In this document: piece after piece, positions 20,751 to 31,502 of the stretch | How positions within the stretch are numbered: the stretch's first letter is position 1 | Layout: the number at the start of each line of letters is the position of its first letter | Assembly (NCBI GenBank): GCA_963702535.1 | Contig: CAVPDG010000010.1 | Coordinates: 62,001 to 126,000, forward strand | Length of the DNA stretch: 64,000 bases | Direction of reading: 5' to 3' | Source of the DNA: CAVPDG01 sp963702535 | GTDB taxonomy: Bacteria; Chloroflexota; Anaerolineae; Anaerolineales; UBA4823 | Translations under genes and position numbers: made by a program | Notes under the pieces: model-generated | Told to the model about the DNA's origin: nothing | Databases searched by the model: none | The model's input: only the letters and a program-made list of their open reading frames with translations

Positions 20751-23360
20751 ATGATCCCGCTTCGCTTATCCCTGTCCGGGTTCCTATCCTACCGTGAGCG
20801 CGCCGACTGGACTTCACTGGGTTCGAACTGGCCTGTATCTCCTGGCACGAATGGCGCCGGTAAATCTTCTCTCCTGGATGCCATCACCTGGGCGCTCTTC
20901 GGTCAGGCAGGCACAAGCACGATGATTCGCTGGTCAACGCCCAGTCCAGCGCTGCAGAGGTGAGCCTGGTTTTCGCCTACGAGGGCAATATCTATCACGT
21001 CCAGCCCGCGCTGCCCGCGGCAAGACCACACAGCTAGAGCTGCAGATCTTCCAATCCGACCCTTCGATCGCACCCACGGATGGCAAAGGACGCCTGCACT
21101 GGCCCACCGCGGGAACTTGGAAGCCCCTTACCGGGAGCACGCTACGCGAAACCCAGGAGCGCATCGAAAGCACCCTGCGCATGAACTACGAGACTTTTGT
21201 CAACGCATCGTTCTTTCTGCAGGGCAAAGCCGACCAGTTCAACCACAGCGCCCAGGCGACCGCAAGCGCATCCTGGGCAGCATCCTGGGATTGGAGGTCT
21301 GGGAGGACTACCGTCAATCTGCTACCGATCAGCGCAAGCTTGTCGAAGCCGAGATCACCTCTCTGGACGGGCGTCTGGAAGAGATTAATACCGAGCTGGG
21401 AGAAGAAGCAGCTCGCAAAGCGCGCCTGAAGGAGCTGCGGGGCGAGCTAGAGCGCCTTTCCACTTCACGCCTCGCCCAGGAAGCCGTTCTGGAGCAGGCG
21501 CGGCGGAGCGCCGCCCAAATCGAAGAGCAGCGCAAGCTCGTCTTAGCCCTCGAAAAACAGCTCGAAAACGTTGATCGCCAGGTGGCTGAAGACCAGGCAC
21601 GCCTGACTGCTCGCCAGCAGGAACAAGCGCAGTTCCGAGAGACACTGACCCAGGCGGGGGAGATTGAAGCAGCCTACCAGGCATGGCAGCAGGCTCGCCA
21701 TGACGTGGAATATTGGGATGAGATCGCAGTTCGCTTCCGGGATGGGGAAAAACGCCGCCAGGCGCCGCTGGATGAGATCAACGCAGCCACGCCCGCCTGG
21801 AACAAGAGCGCAAGGGATTGTTGGACCAGGAAACCGCTGTCAACGCTCAGTTGCTCGAAACAGCCGCCATCCAGCTCAGAGCTAGAAGCCTCACAGGCGG
21901 CTGTGACATTAGCTTTAGAGGAAAGCGCGACTGAGCGCTTGGAGATCAGAGCACGCGATAAGGCGACATGAAAAGGTGTGAGGGCAGGGCCGAGAATCCA
22001 CGTCTGAGGGCTCAGTGGATGGCTGCGAGAGCACATCGACAAGATAACCGATATCGAGGGTGCGCTCTGTCCACTGTGCGGGCAGCCCTTCGAGCCCGCA
22101 AGATCACCACGCTTGATCCAGGATCTCGAGGCGCAAGGCAGAGAAATGGGTGATCGCTACCGCGCAAATCAGAGTGTCCTGCGAGAAGCGGAGCAGCTCA
22201 CCAACAAGCTTACCGCTCAAATCAAGGAATTATCTGAGGCGGATGCCCGATACCTGGAACATTCGCAGCTTGTAACCCGCTACTCCACTCGCCTGGAACA
22301 GTTTGCCCAGATTCAAGGCGCCTGGCAGCGTGAGGGCGCCCCTCGCCTGCAGGAGATTAACGCCTTGCTTGAGCAGGGTTTGTTCGCCGAAGAAGCGCGG
22401 ACGCGCCTGGCAGAGATCGACCTCGAGCTGAAAGCGATCGGTTACGATGCCGCGGCGCACGATGCTGCCCGGCGCGCCGAGACGCAGGGTCGTTCCGCTG
22501 AGGCGGCGCTCCGCACCCTGGAAAGAGCCCGCGCCGCGCTGGCGCCCCTGGAGCGAGAGATTGCCGAGATGGAAGCCCACATCACGCAGCTCAAGTCAGA
22601 AGCCGCTGCGCAGCAGGATTCCGCCGGGCAGGCGCGCCAGGCGCTCGAGACCGCCCAGGCTCAGGCGCCGGATGTGAATGCCATCGAGCGCGAATTGATC
22701 GCACTAAAAGAGCTGGAAAACCGCCTGCGCCTGGAAGTAGGCGCAGCCCAGCAAAAGGTAGATGTATTAGGCGATTTGAAGCTGCGCCGCAAGAATTGGG
22801 AAGCGCAGCGCGAAGAGCGCGCCCGCCTGGTAGGTCAGTACAAGCAATTGGAGAGGGCTTTCGGCAAGGATGGCGTCCCTGCTCTGCTGATCGAGCAAGC
22901 CTTGCCTCAGATCGGTTCCCAAGGCTAACGAGATCCTGAACCGTCTCAGCGCCGGAAGCATGTCGGTGCGATTCTACCACCCAGGCCGGCATATAAAGAT
23001 CCCCGGCGAGAAGACCGGCGCGAAACGCTCGACATCCAGATCAGCGACGGCGCAGGTTTGCGTGACTACGAAATGTTCTCAGGCCGCGAGGTTTTCCGCG
23101 TCAATTTTGCCATCCGCCTGGCGCTATCCGAGGCGCTCGCCCAGCGCGCCGGCGCCAGGTTGCAGACCCTGGTGATCGACGAAGGTTTCGGCAGCCAGGA
23201 TGCTCAAGGTCGCCAACGCCTGGTGGAAGCCATCAACCTGGTGCGCCAGGATTTCGCCAAGATCCTGGTTATCACTCATATTGACGAGCTCAAAGACCAT
23301 TTCCCCAACCGCATCGAGGTAAAAAAGACCCAGCGTGGCAGCAGCGTTCAAATAATATAA
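20751..23360 (+). CDS. sbcC: SbcC, SMC-like ATPase of the SbcCD nuclease (many frameshifts)
   Basis: About 865 residues after repair; ATPase partner of the SbcD nuclease. N-terminal: LRLSLSGFLSYRERADW and Walker A GTNGAGKSSLLDAITWALFG (nt about 20850-20910), then YETFVNASFFLQGKADQF, the Q-loop region. Two long coiled coils (nt about 21300-21950 and 22110-22900) flank a zinc hook ALCPLCGQPFE at about nt 22065-22095, where two subunits would join through Zn. C-terminal: the ABC signature region (MFSGREVFRVNFAIRLALSE), Walker B and D-loop (LVIDEGFGSQDAQG) and KILVITHIDELKDHF. At least six frameshifts are present, including near 20930, 21080, 21260, 21800, 22000 and 22925. A good terminator follows. 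Confidence 0.85.
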
Positions 23361-23389
23361 AAATAGCCACCCCTTGCTCAACAAAAAGA

Positions 23390-23429
23390 GGGCTCAAGCG
23401 GCGCGTCTGCGTTGTTTGAGCCCTTTTTT
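23390..23429. terminator. Rho-independent terminator after sbcC, usable from both strands
   Basis: GGGCTCAA (23390-23397) pairs with TTGAGCCC (23416-23423) and is followed by TTTTTT. On the minus strand the same stem is followed by TCTTTTTG. It therefore serves sbcC and the convergent NifU-like gene. Confidence 0.8.
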
Positions 23430-23443
23430 CTGGGGTATTTATA

Positions 23444-23683
23444 TCAGCTCACATCCACCACTTGCTCAATCTCCGGGAAAAATTGGCGCACGGTTCCTTC
23501 TACCCAGCCGTGAAGTGTGGCTGGCAGGAGCGGGCAACCCAGGCAGGCGCCTCCCAGGCGCACTTTTAGAACGTTCTCCTCCAAAGCGACCATTTCAACC
23601 TTGCCGCCGTGGAACTGCTCGACGTATGCGCTGATCTGCTCGATCAGGGCGTGCACGCTTTCTTCGTAGCTGGCTTGGATCAT
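23444..23683 (-). CDS. NifU C-terminal-domain protein (Fe-S scaffold, Nfu type)
   Basis: A 79-residue stand-alone Nfu domain, which carries and delivers [4Fe-4S] clusters. The cluster-binding motif is CLGC in VRLGGACLGCPLLPATL, preceded by YVEQFHGGKVEMVALE, the conserved strand-turn. The length is normal for the minimal Nfu form. It lies 18 bases behind the Crp-like gene on the same strand and is probably co-transcribed with it. Clients are unknown, though moaA and the aconitase-X enzyme elsewhere in the window need Fe-S clusters. Confidence 0.85.
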   Translation of the reverse strand: MIQASYEESVHALIEQISAYVEQFHGGKVEMVALEENVLKVRLGGACLGCPLLPATLHGWVEGTVRQFFPEIEQVVDVS

Positions 23684-23701
23684 TTTTGTTCCTCTTGGTA
23701 A

Positions 23702-24193
23702 CTAGACATTGCTGATCAATCCTTGCTTAAGCAGCGAGATCACCTGGTCATGGGTATGGCGCAATCGCTCGGCAATGATCGTTGCCAGGTGATCCAGGAC
23801 GATGACGCCAGTATCAGGGTCGTGCCGGCAAAGGTCGCGGAATTCCTCACCACATACGCGGCAACATCTGGGTATAAACTGTGCAGGCAGCAGATGATGT
23901 GTACAACCGGTTACCCAACGCCGCAGACCAGCCCACTACACCCCCCGATCCCACCCTGGCGATGGTAATGGGTGGTCCATCCTCGGGCTTGTAGGTGATC
24001 AGCACCTCTCCCCCCACCACCAGATACAGGTATTCGGCAGCATCTCCTTGCCGGAAGAGCTCGGTACCGCCGTAGCAATCGCACGCGAAGAACCAGCGGG
24101 CGCAGCGCCTCGTGCTGTGCTGGGCTTAAATCGATAAAACAGTGGGAGTTCATCGAAAACGTCCTTTGGCATCCTCGGTAGCTTTCTCTTCAT
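23702..24193 (-). CDS. Cyclic-nucleotide-binding-domain (Crp/Fnr-like) protein, frameshifted
   Basis: About 160 residues after at least three frame changes. The N-terminus reads MPKDVFDELPLFY and continues SPAQHEALRPLV, then GGTELFRQGDAAEYLYLVVG and GEVLITYKPEDGPPITIARV, the beta-roll of the cNMP-binding domain. GLVGWSAALGNRLYTSSAAC matches the phosphate-binding cassette region. It ends EERFRDL-like and HLATIIAERLRHTHDQVISL, a dimer helix, then stops at 23702. No DNA-binding winged helix follows, so it is a lone sensor domain rather than a complete Crp regulator. Starts at 24193 and 24172 are both possible. It is probably in one operon with the Nfu gene. Confidence 0.65.
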
Positions 24194-24303
24194 TATAGAA
24201 TTTAGCTACATCACGTCAAAATTTCTAGTGGCAAAAATCATCAAACCACCGATACAAATCATCTAAAGAATCAGGATATTTATCCAGGCAATCGCAGCAA
24301 CGG

Positions 24304-24331
24304 AAAAAGAGGGCGCCTCGAGGCGCCCTCT
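24304..24331 (-). terminator. Rho-independent terminator of clpC
   Basis: A perfect 24-base palindrome with core GGGCGCC TCGA GGCGCCC (24308-24331) lies 28 bases beyond the clpC stop. On the minus strand it is followed by TTTTT. This is a textbook intrinsic terminator. Confidence 0.85.
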
Positions 24332-24358
24332 GCGATTTACACTGCCGGATAACCGGAC

Positions 24359-26819
24359 TTATGCATCCACCGGCGTCACCGTTTCAGCCGGGATATCCTG
24401 GCGGATGGAGCGGAACACAAGCTGATTTTTAACCAGGTCCACATCCACCAGGATGGTACCCCCATCGCTGAACTCACCGCTCAATACGCTGACCGAGAGC
24501 GGGCTTTCCACGTGCTTCTGGGGTAGCGCGCCGCAGCGGGCGGGCGCCGAAATCCGCATCATAGCCCACCTCAGCCAGCCAGTTGCGCGCGCTCGGTGAG
24601 CTGCACGTTCAGTCCGTGCTCACTCAAGCGCTCCTGTACCTCGCTCATTTGCAGATCCACGATCTCGCGCATCTGCTCGCGGTCAGCGCCGAGAAAGTGA
24701 TAATCTCATCATCCGGTCAGGAATTCGGGTCTAAAGGTGCTCTTCAGCGCCTTCTCGATTTCTCCTGCGCAGCTCTTTCCTCGCCGTCACCCGTGCGCTG
24801 AAGAAGCCAGGCTGCCGGACTTACGCACGAACTGGGTGCCCAGGTTGCTGGTCATGATCAAAACGGTATTGCGGAAATCAACGATATGCCCCTGACCATC
24901 GGTCAGGCGCCCATCATCCATGATCTGCAATAAAGCGTTCCACACCTCGGGATGCGCCTTTTCAATCTCGTCGAACAGGATGACGCGATACGGGCGGCGA
25001 CGCACAGCTCGGTGAGCTGCCCACCCTCCTCGTAACCCACATAGCCTGGCGGGCGCCGAACAGGCGCGATACGGTGTGCTGCTCGCGATACTCGCTCATA
25101 TCGATGCGCACCAGGGCATCCTCGTCATCGAACATGAACTCCGCCAGGGCTTTAGCCAGCTCGGTCTTACCCACGCCAGAAGGTCCGATGAAGATAAATG
25201 AGCCGATCGGGCGGCGGGGATCCTTCATACCGGAACGCGCCGCCGGATGGCATCCGAGATGGCGCCGACGGCCTCGTCTTGCCCCTTGATGCGCTCGTGC
25301 AACCGCTCGTCCATCTGCAACAGTCTCTCCGACTCAGTCTCCATCATCTGGTTGATCGGGATACCTGTCCACTGTGCCACCACTTCGGCGATATCATTTA
25401 CATCGACGATCTCCTCCAGCTCGTCCTCGGATTCCCAGGCGTCGCGCCGTTCATTGAACTCCGTCTCGATGCGCAAACGCTCCGCCTTCTTTTGAGCGGC
25501 GCGCTCGTAATCACGCTCCAGCCCCGCTTGCTCTTCTTCTGCTGCCAGACGATCGATCTCGCTTTTCGTCAGCTTCAACTCGGGCGGCAGAGAGAAAGTG
25601 CCACGCGAGCTGGCGGCGGCATCATCCATCAGGTCAATGGCTTTGTCGGGAAGATGCCGGTCGGTGACGTAGCACGAGGATAGCCGGGCAGCCGCCACCA
25701 GCGACTCATCGGAGAAATGCACCTTGTGATGGGCTTCGTAACGGTCGCGCAGACCGTGCAGCATCTTGATCGTATCCTCAACACTTGGCTCTTCCACATA
25801 CACTGGCGCAAAGCGGCGTTCCAGGGCGGCATCTTTCTCGATATGCTTGTGATATTCATCCAGGGTGGTTGCCCCGACACACTGCAGCTCGCCACGCGCC
25901 AGCGCCGGTTTGAGCATATTCGAGGCATCCATGGCGCCTTGCGCTGCGCCGGCGCCCACCACCGTGTGCAGCTCGTCGATGAAGAGGATCACCTCTCCCT
26001 CAGCCCGCTGGACTTCTTCGATAGCAGCTTTCAAGCGCTCTTCGAACTCGCCACGAAAACGCGAGCCGGCGATCATCGCTCCCAGATCCAGAGCAATCAC
26101 TCGCTTTCCCGCCAGGATCTCCGGCACATCGTTGCTGGCGATCTTCTGCGCCAGCCCTTCCACGATGGCAGTTTTGCCCACACCGGCTTCGCCGATCAGC
26201 ACCGGATTGTTCTTGGTGCGGCGAGAGAGGATCTGGATCACGCGCAGGATCTCCGTGTCTCGCCCGATGACCGGGTCCAGCTTGCCTTCACGCGAAGCCT
26301 GGGTCAGGTCGGCGGTATTTCTCCAGTGTGCGGTAACACGTTTCAGCCTGGGGATCGGTCACCCGCTGCCCGCCGCGGATCTGTTGCACTGCTTCGTAAC
26401 GCGGTCACGGGTTACGCCCGCGCCTTCCAGCAGGCGCGGGCAGGCGTGCTGCGCTCGCTCAAGATGGCAAGGAAGATGTGCTCCGTGGAGATGTACTCAT
26501 CTTTCATGCGGTTGGCTTCTTCATTGGCAAGGTCAATAATGCGTTTGACGCGCGGCGTGATAAAAATCTGCCCTGCTCCTCCGCCGAAGATATTCGCCTT
26601 CGGGCTGGTGCGCAGGATGTAATCCAATCGCTCGGTGAGCGCGGCGCTATCCACCTTTAACACGTCTAATATTTGCGGAACCACACCTTGCGGCTGTTCG
26701 ATCAAAGCCAACAGGATATGTTCGGTATCGATCTGGTTATGACCGTAGCGTTGGATGATCTCAGCCGCTCGTTGAGCGGCCTCTTGAGCCCGCTCGGTAA
26801 AACGATCAAATCTCATCAT
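24359..26819 (-). CDS. clpC: AAA+ unfoldase ClpC (several frameshifts)
   Basis: About 820 residues after repair. Hsp100 unfoldase that feeds substrates to the ClpP protease. N-domain: RFTERAQEAAQRAAEIIQ and HNQIDTEHILLALIEQPQGV. D1 ATPase: Walker A GEAGVGKT, Walker B VILFIDELHTVVGAG and the LERRFAPVYV arginine-finger region. A short middle domain (YERAAQKKAERLRIETEF) points to ClpC rather than ClpB. D2: VAQWTGIPINQMMETESERL, then Walker A GPSGVGKTELAKALAEF, RIDMSEYREQHTVSRLFGA and VILFDEIEKAHPEVWNALLQ. Frameshifts occur near 26330-26440, 25225, 25030-25060, 24800 and 24550-24780. The gene stands alone with its own terminator. The McsA/B adaptor genes often found beside clpC are absent. Confidence 0.88.
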
Positions 26820-27115
26820 AGGATTTTTTCCTTTACAGCGACAATTGAAAGGCTAATTACCCACAACAAGGGGAGTTGGGCGACCTACACCCCTTGTCTT
26901 CGGTGCGCCCTTCAATGAATTGCCTGATTTCTAAGATTATAACATCCTGCAGATTAAGGATGAGCCGGCAGCGTATTAGAAATATGTCAGAAAGACGGCG
27001 TTTTCCGGGAACCAGCCGCACAGGTTGGACGTCTAACAGAGTAATCTGAACGTGGAATGCCGTACGGGTAAACCGGCATGTTCACCCAACACAATATTCA
27101 AACAAGGAGTATCCT
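26820..27115. other. Divergent intergenic region (clpC / SIMPL gene)
   Basis: No gene is seen in these 296 bases. A minus-strand TATAAT lies at 26936-26941 and may serve clpC, but it lacks a good -35 box. No CIRCE or other heat-shock operator was found. The plus-strand gene has AAGGAG at 27104-27109. Confidence 0.4.
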
Positions 27116-27861
27116 ATGCGCAACAAATCTCTGCTCATCATTCTCGTCCTGCTGGTCGCCTCCCTCTTTTTGAGCGCCGGCAAGAGCGCGCTTGGGGCAC
27201 AGCCTGCCCTGGCGCAAGCCACTGAGCCCGCGAAGCGCACCATCAACGTTACCGGTACAGGCAAGGTCACCCTCACACCTGATATCGCCTATGTCTCGAT
27301 TGGGGTACACACCGAAGGCAAAGATGCCGCCGAGGCGGTGGCGAGTAACACCAGCCAGGCGCAAAAAGTGGTGGATGCCTTGAAAGCCTTCAAGATCGAT
27401 CCCAAAGACATCCAAACCATCAATTTCAGCATCTACCTCAACAACAATACGACAATGAAGGGAAACCGCAGGGCATCACGTACGTGGTAGATAACACTGT
27501 TTACGTTACCCTGCGTGACATTGATAAGCTTGGTGAGCTGCTCGATGCGGTGGTCAAGGCGGGCTCCAATTCCATCAACAGCATCCAGTTCGACGTCGCA
27601 GACCGCGAAGCTGCGCTCTCCGAAGCCCGCCAACTGGCGGTAGCTAATGGTCAAAAGCAGGCTGAAGAGCTTGCTACTGCGGCCGGCGTCAAGCTGGGTC
27701 AGGTGCTCTCGATCAATTCATCCAGCCCATCGGCGCCAGTACCGATGTACGACTATAAGTTAGGCATAGGCGGCGCAGCAACAGCCGAGGCAGCCGTGCC
27801 TATCTCGACCGGGCAGCTGATCATAACGCTGGATGTCTATCTGAGCTACGAAATCCAGTAA
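27116..27861 (+). CDS. Exported SIMPL (DUF541) domain protein (one frameshift)
   Basis: About 248 residues. A signal peptide (LLIILVLLVASLFLSAGKSA) is followed by one SIMPL/DUF541 domain: TINVTGTGKVTLTPDIAYVS, then GVHTEGKDAAEAVASNTSQA and KIDPKDIQTINFSIY. After a frameshift near 27450-27485 come TYVVDNTVYVTLRDIDKLGE, EARQLAVANGQKQAEELATA and PISTGQLIITLDVYLSYEI. SIMPL proteins are periplasmic or extracellular and form ring-like oligomers; some protect against oxidative stress, but the mechanism is not settled. ATG 27116 has AAGGAG 6 bases upstream. Both sides of the break match the family, so the break is probably an error. Confidence 0.85.
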
Positions 27862-27961
27862 AACGAAAGTTAATCTGAGAAACCGGGATGCAGGATGGGC
27901 GCAGCCTATCCTGCATTCTGGTTTCTTGGGATGACTTCCCTGCAATTGCCTGACTCCGATA

Positions 27962-27978
27962 TGGTATAAATACGCTGG
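27962..27978 (+). promoter_or_regulatory. Extended -10 promoter, probably leaderless
   Basis: TGGTATAAA at 27962-27970 is an extended -10 element. Seven bases separate it from the GTG at 27978, the same distance as at 8859/8867, so the mRNA would begin at the start codon. Confidence 0.45.
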
Positions 27979-28919
27979 TGAATGAGCACTACGTCTTCCT
28001 CCCGCCGCGTACCACAGGGCTGGTCTTTCAGTCCATCGCCATCCTGGCATTGCTCGGGTTGGGCGCCTGGGGACTGCTGCGAGCTTCCGAAGCCAGCGTA
28101 GGACCTGTATTTCTCTTCTACCTCACACCAGCCCTGATTTCAATCGGGCTGGCGCCGTTACTGGCATACCGTGTGTACGCCCTGCGAGGCGCCAGATATA
28201 TCATGCAGCGCGATGGCATACAACTGCTCTGGGGTCTGCGCGCAGAGGATATCCCCATGAACACCATCGAATGGGTGCTACCCTCCAGCGAGTTAAGCTA
28301 CAGGCTTAAGTTACCCTGGCTCTACTGGCCAGGTGCCGTGATTGGCGCACGCAATGCACCCGGCGGGAAGCGGGTGGAATTCTTAGCCTCGCGCCCCAGT
28401 CGCCTGGTTCTCATCGCTGCCGCCGACCGTATTTTTGCCATATCCCCTGAGGACCCCCAGGCTTTGTTACAAGCTTATCAGGGCTTTATGGAGATGGGCA
28501 GCCTTTCCCCCCCGCACGCTCCGTACACCCTGGCTTCCTGCTTGCCCGCCTGTGGCAGACCCCGCCGGCGCGTTACCTGCTGTTGGTCGGCTTGTTGCTC
28601 GACCTGATCACCCTCAGTCTCGTCATCCTGGTCGCCCCCTCGCGTGGGCAGGTCACCCTCGGCTTCGGCGCCGGTCGTGAGCCGGTGCCCGCCATCCGCC
28701 TGCTATTGCTGCCGGTGATCAGTAGCTTCTTCTTCCTCATCGACTTCTTTGTTGGGTTATTCCTTTTCCGCCGCACAGAAAGCCAACCACCGACCATCCG
28801 CTTACTGGCGCCATCTGGCTGATCCCGGGGCGCACCATCGCTTACATACTCTGGAGCAGCGCCGCTGTAACTTCGGCGCTCTTCCTGCTGGCAGTAGTAT
28901 TATTTTACAGGCGGGCTGA
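27978..28919 (+). CDS. Membrane protein with PH-like domain (frameshifted)
   Basis: About 310 residues. Two N-terminal membrane helices (TGLVFQSIAILALLGLGAWG and VFLFYLTPALISIGLAPLLA) come first. A bacterial PH-like domain follows: RGARYIMQRDGIQLLWGLRA, EDIPMNTIEWVLPSSEL and RVEFLASRPSRLVLIAA. Two or three further helices include LLLVGLLLDLITLSLVILVA and LLLLPVISSFFFLIDFFVG, and the last is TIAYILWSSAAVTSALFLLA. Frame changes occur near 28525-28560 and 28795-28815. The end is uncertain; a TGA overlapping the next ATG at 28917-28921 is likely but needs one more frame change. The function is unknown. It is probably co-transcribed with the DUF92 gene. Confidence 0.6.
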
Positions 28920-29732
28920 TGGAAAATGTACTCCAGCTTCTTCTCGGCATGCTTTTGGGCGCCTTGATTGCCTTTGTCGCCTGGCGAGCGCGCTCGCTCA
29001 AGCCAAGTGGCGCGGTTGCAGCAGCCGTCTCCGGCGGGCTGGTCTTCGGCTTGGGTGGATTGCCCTGGGCTGCCCTCTTGCTGGCGTTCTTCATTTCCTC
29101 CAGCGCCCTATCGCAGGTCTTCTCTCGCAGAAAAGCAGCCCTGGGTGCAGAGTATTCAAAAGGCTCGCAGCGTGATTGGGGTCAGGTGCTGGCGAACGGG
29201 TCTTCGCGCGGCGCTTGCCGTGCTTTATGGGATCTTCCCACAGTATGGCTGGCTTTGGATTGCCTTTGCCGGCGCCATGGCGGCTGTCAACGCCGATACC
29301 TGGGCTACCGAGATCGGCTTTTTCAGCTCCGTGCCGCTTCGCCTGATCACAAATGGTCGCAGAGTGGAATCCGGCACGTCCGGCGGAGTCATCGCCCTCG
29401 GCTACCTGGCAGCCCTGGGCGGCAGCGCTTTAATTGCTGTGATTGCTGCCCTCTTTACACCCTCCGGAAATCCCCTCACCCTCGCCGCCATCATCACCCT
29501 GGCTGGCGTCGGTGGCGCCACGTTCGATTCCCTGCTGGGCGCTACCTTGCAAGCCATTTATTTCTGTCCCACCTGCCAGAAGGAGACCGAGCGCCACCCC
29601 ACGCACACCTGCGGCGCCCAAACCGTCCAGAGGCGCGGCTGGCGCTGGCTGCAGAACGACTGGGTGAATTTCCTCTGCTCGCTGACCGGCGCTTTATTGG
29701 CGGCTGGTCTTTACTACCGGCTGCTGCAATAG
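28919..29732 (+). CDS. DUF92 integral membrane protein (one frameshift)
   Basis: About 270 residues with six or seven hydrophobic segments. Family marks are GALIAFVAWRARSLKPSGAV, GGLVFGLGGLPWAALLLAFF, SSALSQVFSRRKAALGAEYS, KGSQRDWGQVLANG and, after a frameshift near 29200, the catalytic-like core GAMAAVNADTWATEIGFFS, LRLITNGRRVESGTSGGV and GGATFDSLLGATLQAIYFC. DUF92 includes the plant VTE6 phytyl-phosphate kinase and relatives, so a polyprenyl-phosphate or nucleotide-dependent kinase activity is possible. A Cys-rich loop (CPTCQKETERHPTHTC) precedes the last helix. It overlaps the 3' end of the convergent HAD gene by 39 bases. Confidence 0.8.
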
Positions 29733-30468
29733 TCCCGGCAGGTCAGCCATCCGAGGGATCACCGGGCAATTGGCTTCCGGGAAAAGACCATCCTCGTCCA
29801 GCAGAACGGGATGCAACCCTGCCCGTAGTGCGCCGGCGACATCCGCATAGTAATTATCCCCCACGTAGATCACCGCATCTGCCGGCTAGCGCAAGCTGCT
29901 GCAGAGCAATAGCAAACATCTCCGGGTTGGGCTTCCATCGCTCCAACTCTCCCGCGTACAGGCACAGCTCAAAATAATCCAGCAAGCCCAACGCTGCCAG
30001 TTGCTCCTCATACGGCTGCCTGCGGTTCGAAACCACCCCCAGGCGGAAGCCAGCGTCTTTCAAGATAGCCAGCGTCGCGGGTACGTCGGGGAACACGCGG
30101 TCCTCCGGCTTGAAGCTCTCCTGCATATGCTTTGCGATCTCAGCGCCGGTCGCGCCGGCTTCAGCCTCGCCGCAGCCCATGGCGAGCAGGAGCAGGCGAG
30201 CGTGGTTAGACCAAAACAGCTCGGGGTGCTCCAGGTAGGTAGACCAATCTGCCAGCAGCTCGGGCGATTGCGCCCAGTAATAGTGCAGCCAGCGATTCGC
30301 CCGGCGGCTGTTTTGCACAGTCGTCGCTACCTGCAAGTTGCTTGCAGTCTGCAGGAATGTCTGCATGAAGGTCGGATGGCTGTGTCGCAGGGTGCCATCC
30401 AGGTCAAACAAAACCGCCCGGAAATTGCCCTTCCAGGCGTTAAGCTCACTTGTCAAGAAACCCTCCAA
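29694..30468 (-). CDS. HAD-family hydrolase (one frameshift)
   Basis: About 257 residues, HAD superfamily phosphatase. Motif I is VLFDLDGTLRHSHP with the nucleophilic Asp. A helical cap follows (TFMQTFLQTASNLQ, NRWLHYYWAQSPELLADW). Motif II is LGVVSNRR, motif III has the Lys in LERWKPNPEMFAIAL, and motif IV after a frameshift near 29885 is VIYVGDNYYADVAGALRAGL. The end is at TAA 29694-29696, inside the tail of the convergent DUF92 gene. The substrate is unknown; related enzymes act on phosphosugars or phosphoglycolate. It follows moaA by 53 bases on the same strand. Confidence 0.8.
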
Positions 30469-30521
30469 AATTTTAGACCACTTGATACAGATCCTTGGTG
30501 GTCAATTTACCAGCCGGAATT

Positions 30522-31502
30522 TTACCCCCCGATCTCGCTCATCACCCGGTTCAACGGTATTATACCCTCCGCCAGCCCATGCCCCCACGGCTTGTGCCAG
30601 ATGCCGTCCAGGATGATGCTGCGCAGTTCATCCAGACTGGCGCCGAGGCGCAGCGGGGTCAGCAGGTCGACCTCGCCTTCCCGCAGCAGGCACAAGCGCA
30701 GGCGCCCGTCGGCGGTGAGCCGCGCCCGTGTGCACGCCGCGCAGAACGGCACGGTCACCGAAGAGATAAATCCCACCGTCCCCGCCGCCCCATGCAACTG
30801 ATACAGCCGCGCCTCTCCATCCAGCTCGCCGCCGTTGGCAATTTCCAGCGACCCAAGTTGCGCTTCGACGCGTCATCATGATATCCGCCGCCGTTACCAC
30901 CTGGCTGAGCTGCAGGTCTGTCGCGCCGGCAAAGGGCATCATCTCGATAAAGCGCACCTGCCAGGGATGCTCCAGGGTCAGCCGCGCCAGATCACGACAT
31001 CCGCCTCGTTGTAACCGCGCACCACCACCGCATTGAGTTTGATCGGCGCTAATCCCGCCTCTTCTGCCGCCAGGATGCCCTGCCAGACGTCATCGAGGGA
31101 ACCCCAGCGCGTCAGGCGCTTGAACTTATCGGCATCCAGCGTATCGATGCTGATATTGACGCGCTGCAACCCTGCTCGCACCAGCGGAAGCGCCAGGCGG
31201 GGGAGCAAGACACCGTTGGTAGTCATCGAGAGCGAACGCACGCCCGGCACGCGGGCGATTTCGCCCACCAGCTCCACGATATGCGCCCGCACCGTCGGCT
31301 CTCCTCCGGTCAGGCGGTATTTATCGAATCCCAGGCTGGCAAACAGGCGCACCAGCTCAATCACTTCATCGTCCTGCATCAACTCCGCATTCGGACGAAA
31401 GGTCATGTCCTCGGGCATGCAATACACGCAGCGCAAGTTGCAGTGATCGGTCAGGCTGATACGCAGGTAATGGATGTCACGTCCAAAACGATCGATGGCC
31501 AT
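30522..31502 (-). CDS. moaA: GTP 3',8-cyclase MoaA (two frameshifts)
   Basis: About 327 residues. Radical-SAM enzyme that starts molybdenum-cofactor synthesis by rearranging GTP. The N-terminal SAM [4Fe-4S] motif is CNLRCVYC in the order ISLTDHCNLRCVYCMPED. YRLTGGEPTVRAHIVELV and SMTTNGVLLPRLALPLV complete the TIM-barrel core, and RFIEMMPF follows after a break near 30960-30980. After a second break near 30790-30860, FISSVTVPFCAACTRARLTA and LRLCLLREGE give the C-terminal [4Fe-4S] cluster that binds GTP. No other moa or mob gene is in the window. Both breaks look like single-base errors. Confidence 0.9.

Noticed and set aside
25717..26622. Plus-strand open frame of about 301 codons opposite clpC
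   Set aside because: The minus-strand frames there give clear ClpC motifs, and the plus-strand frame has none.
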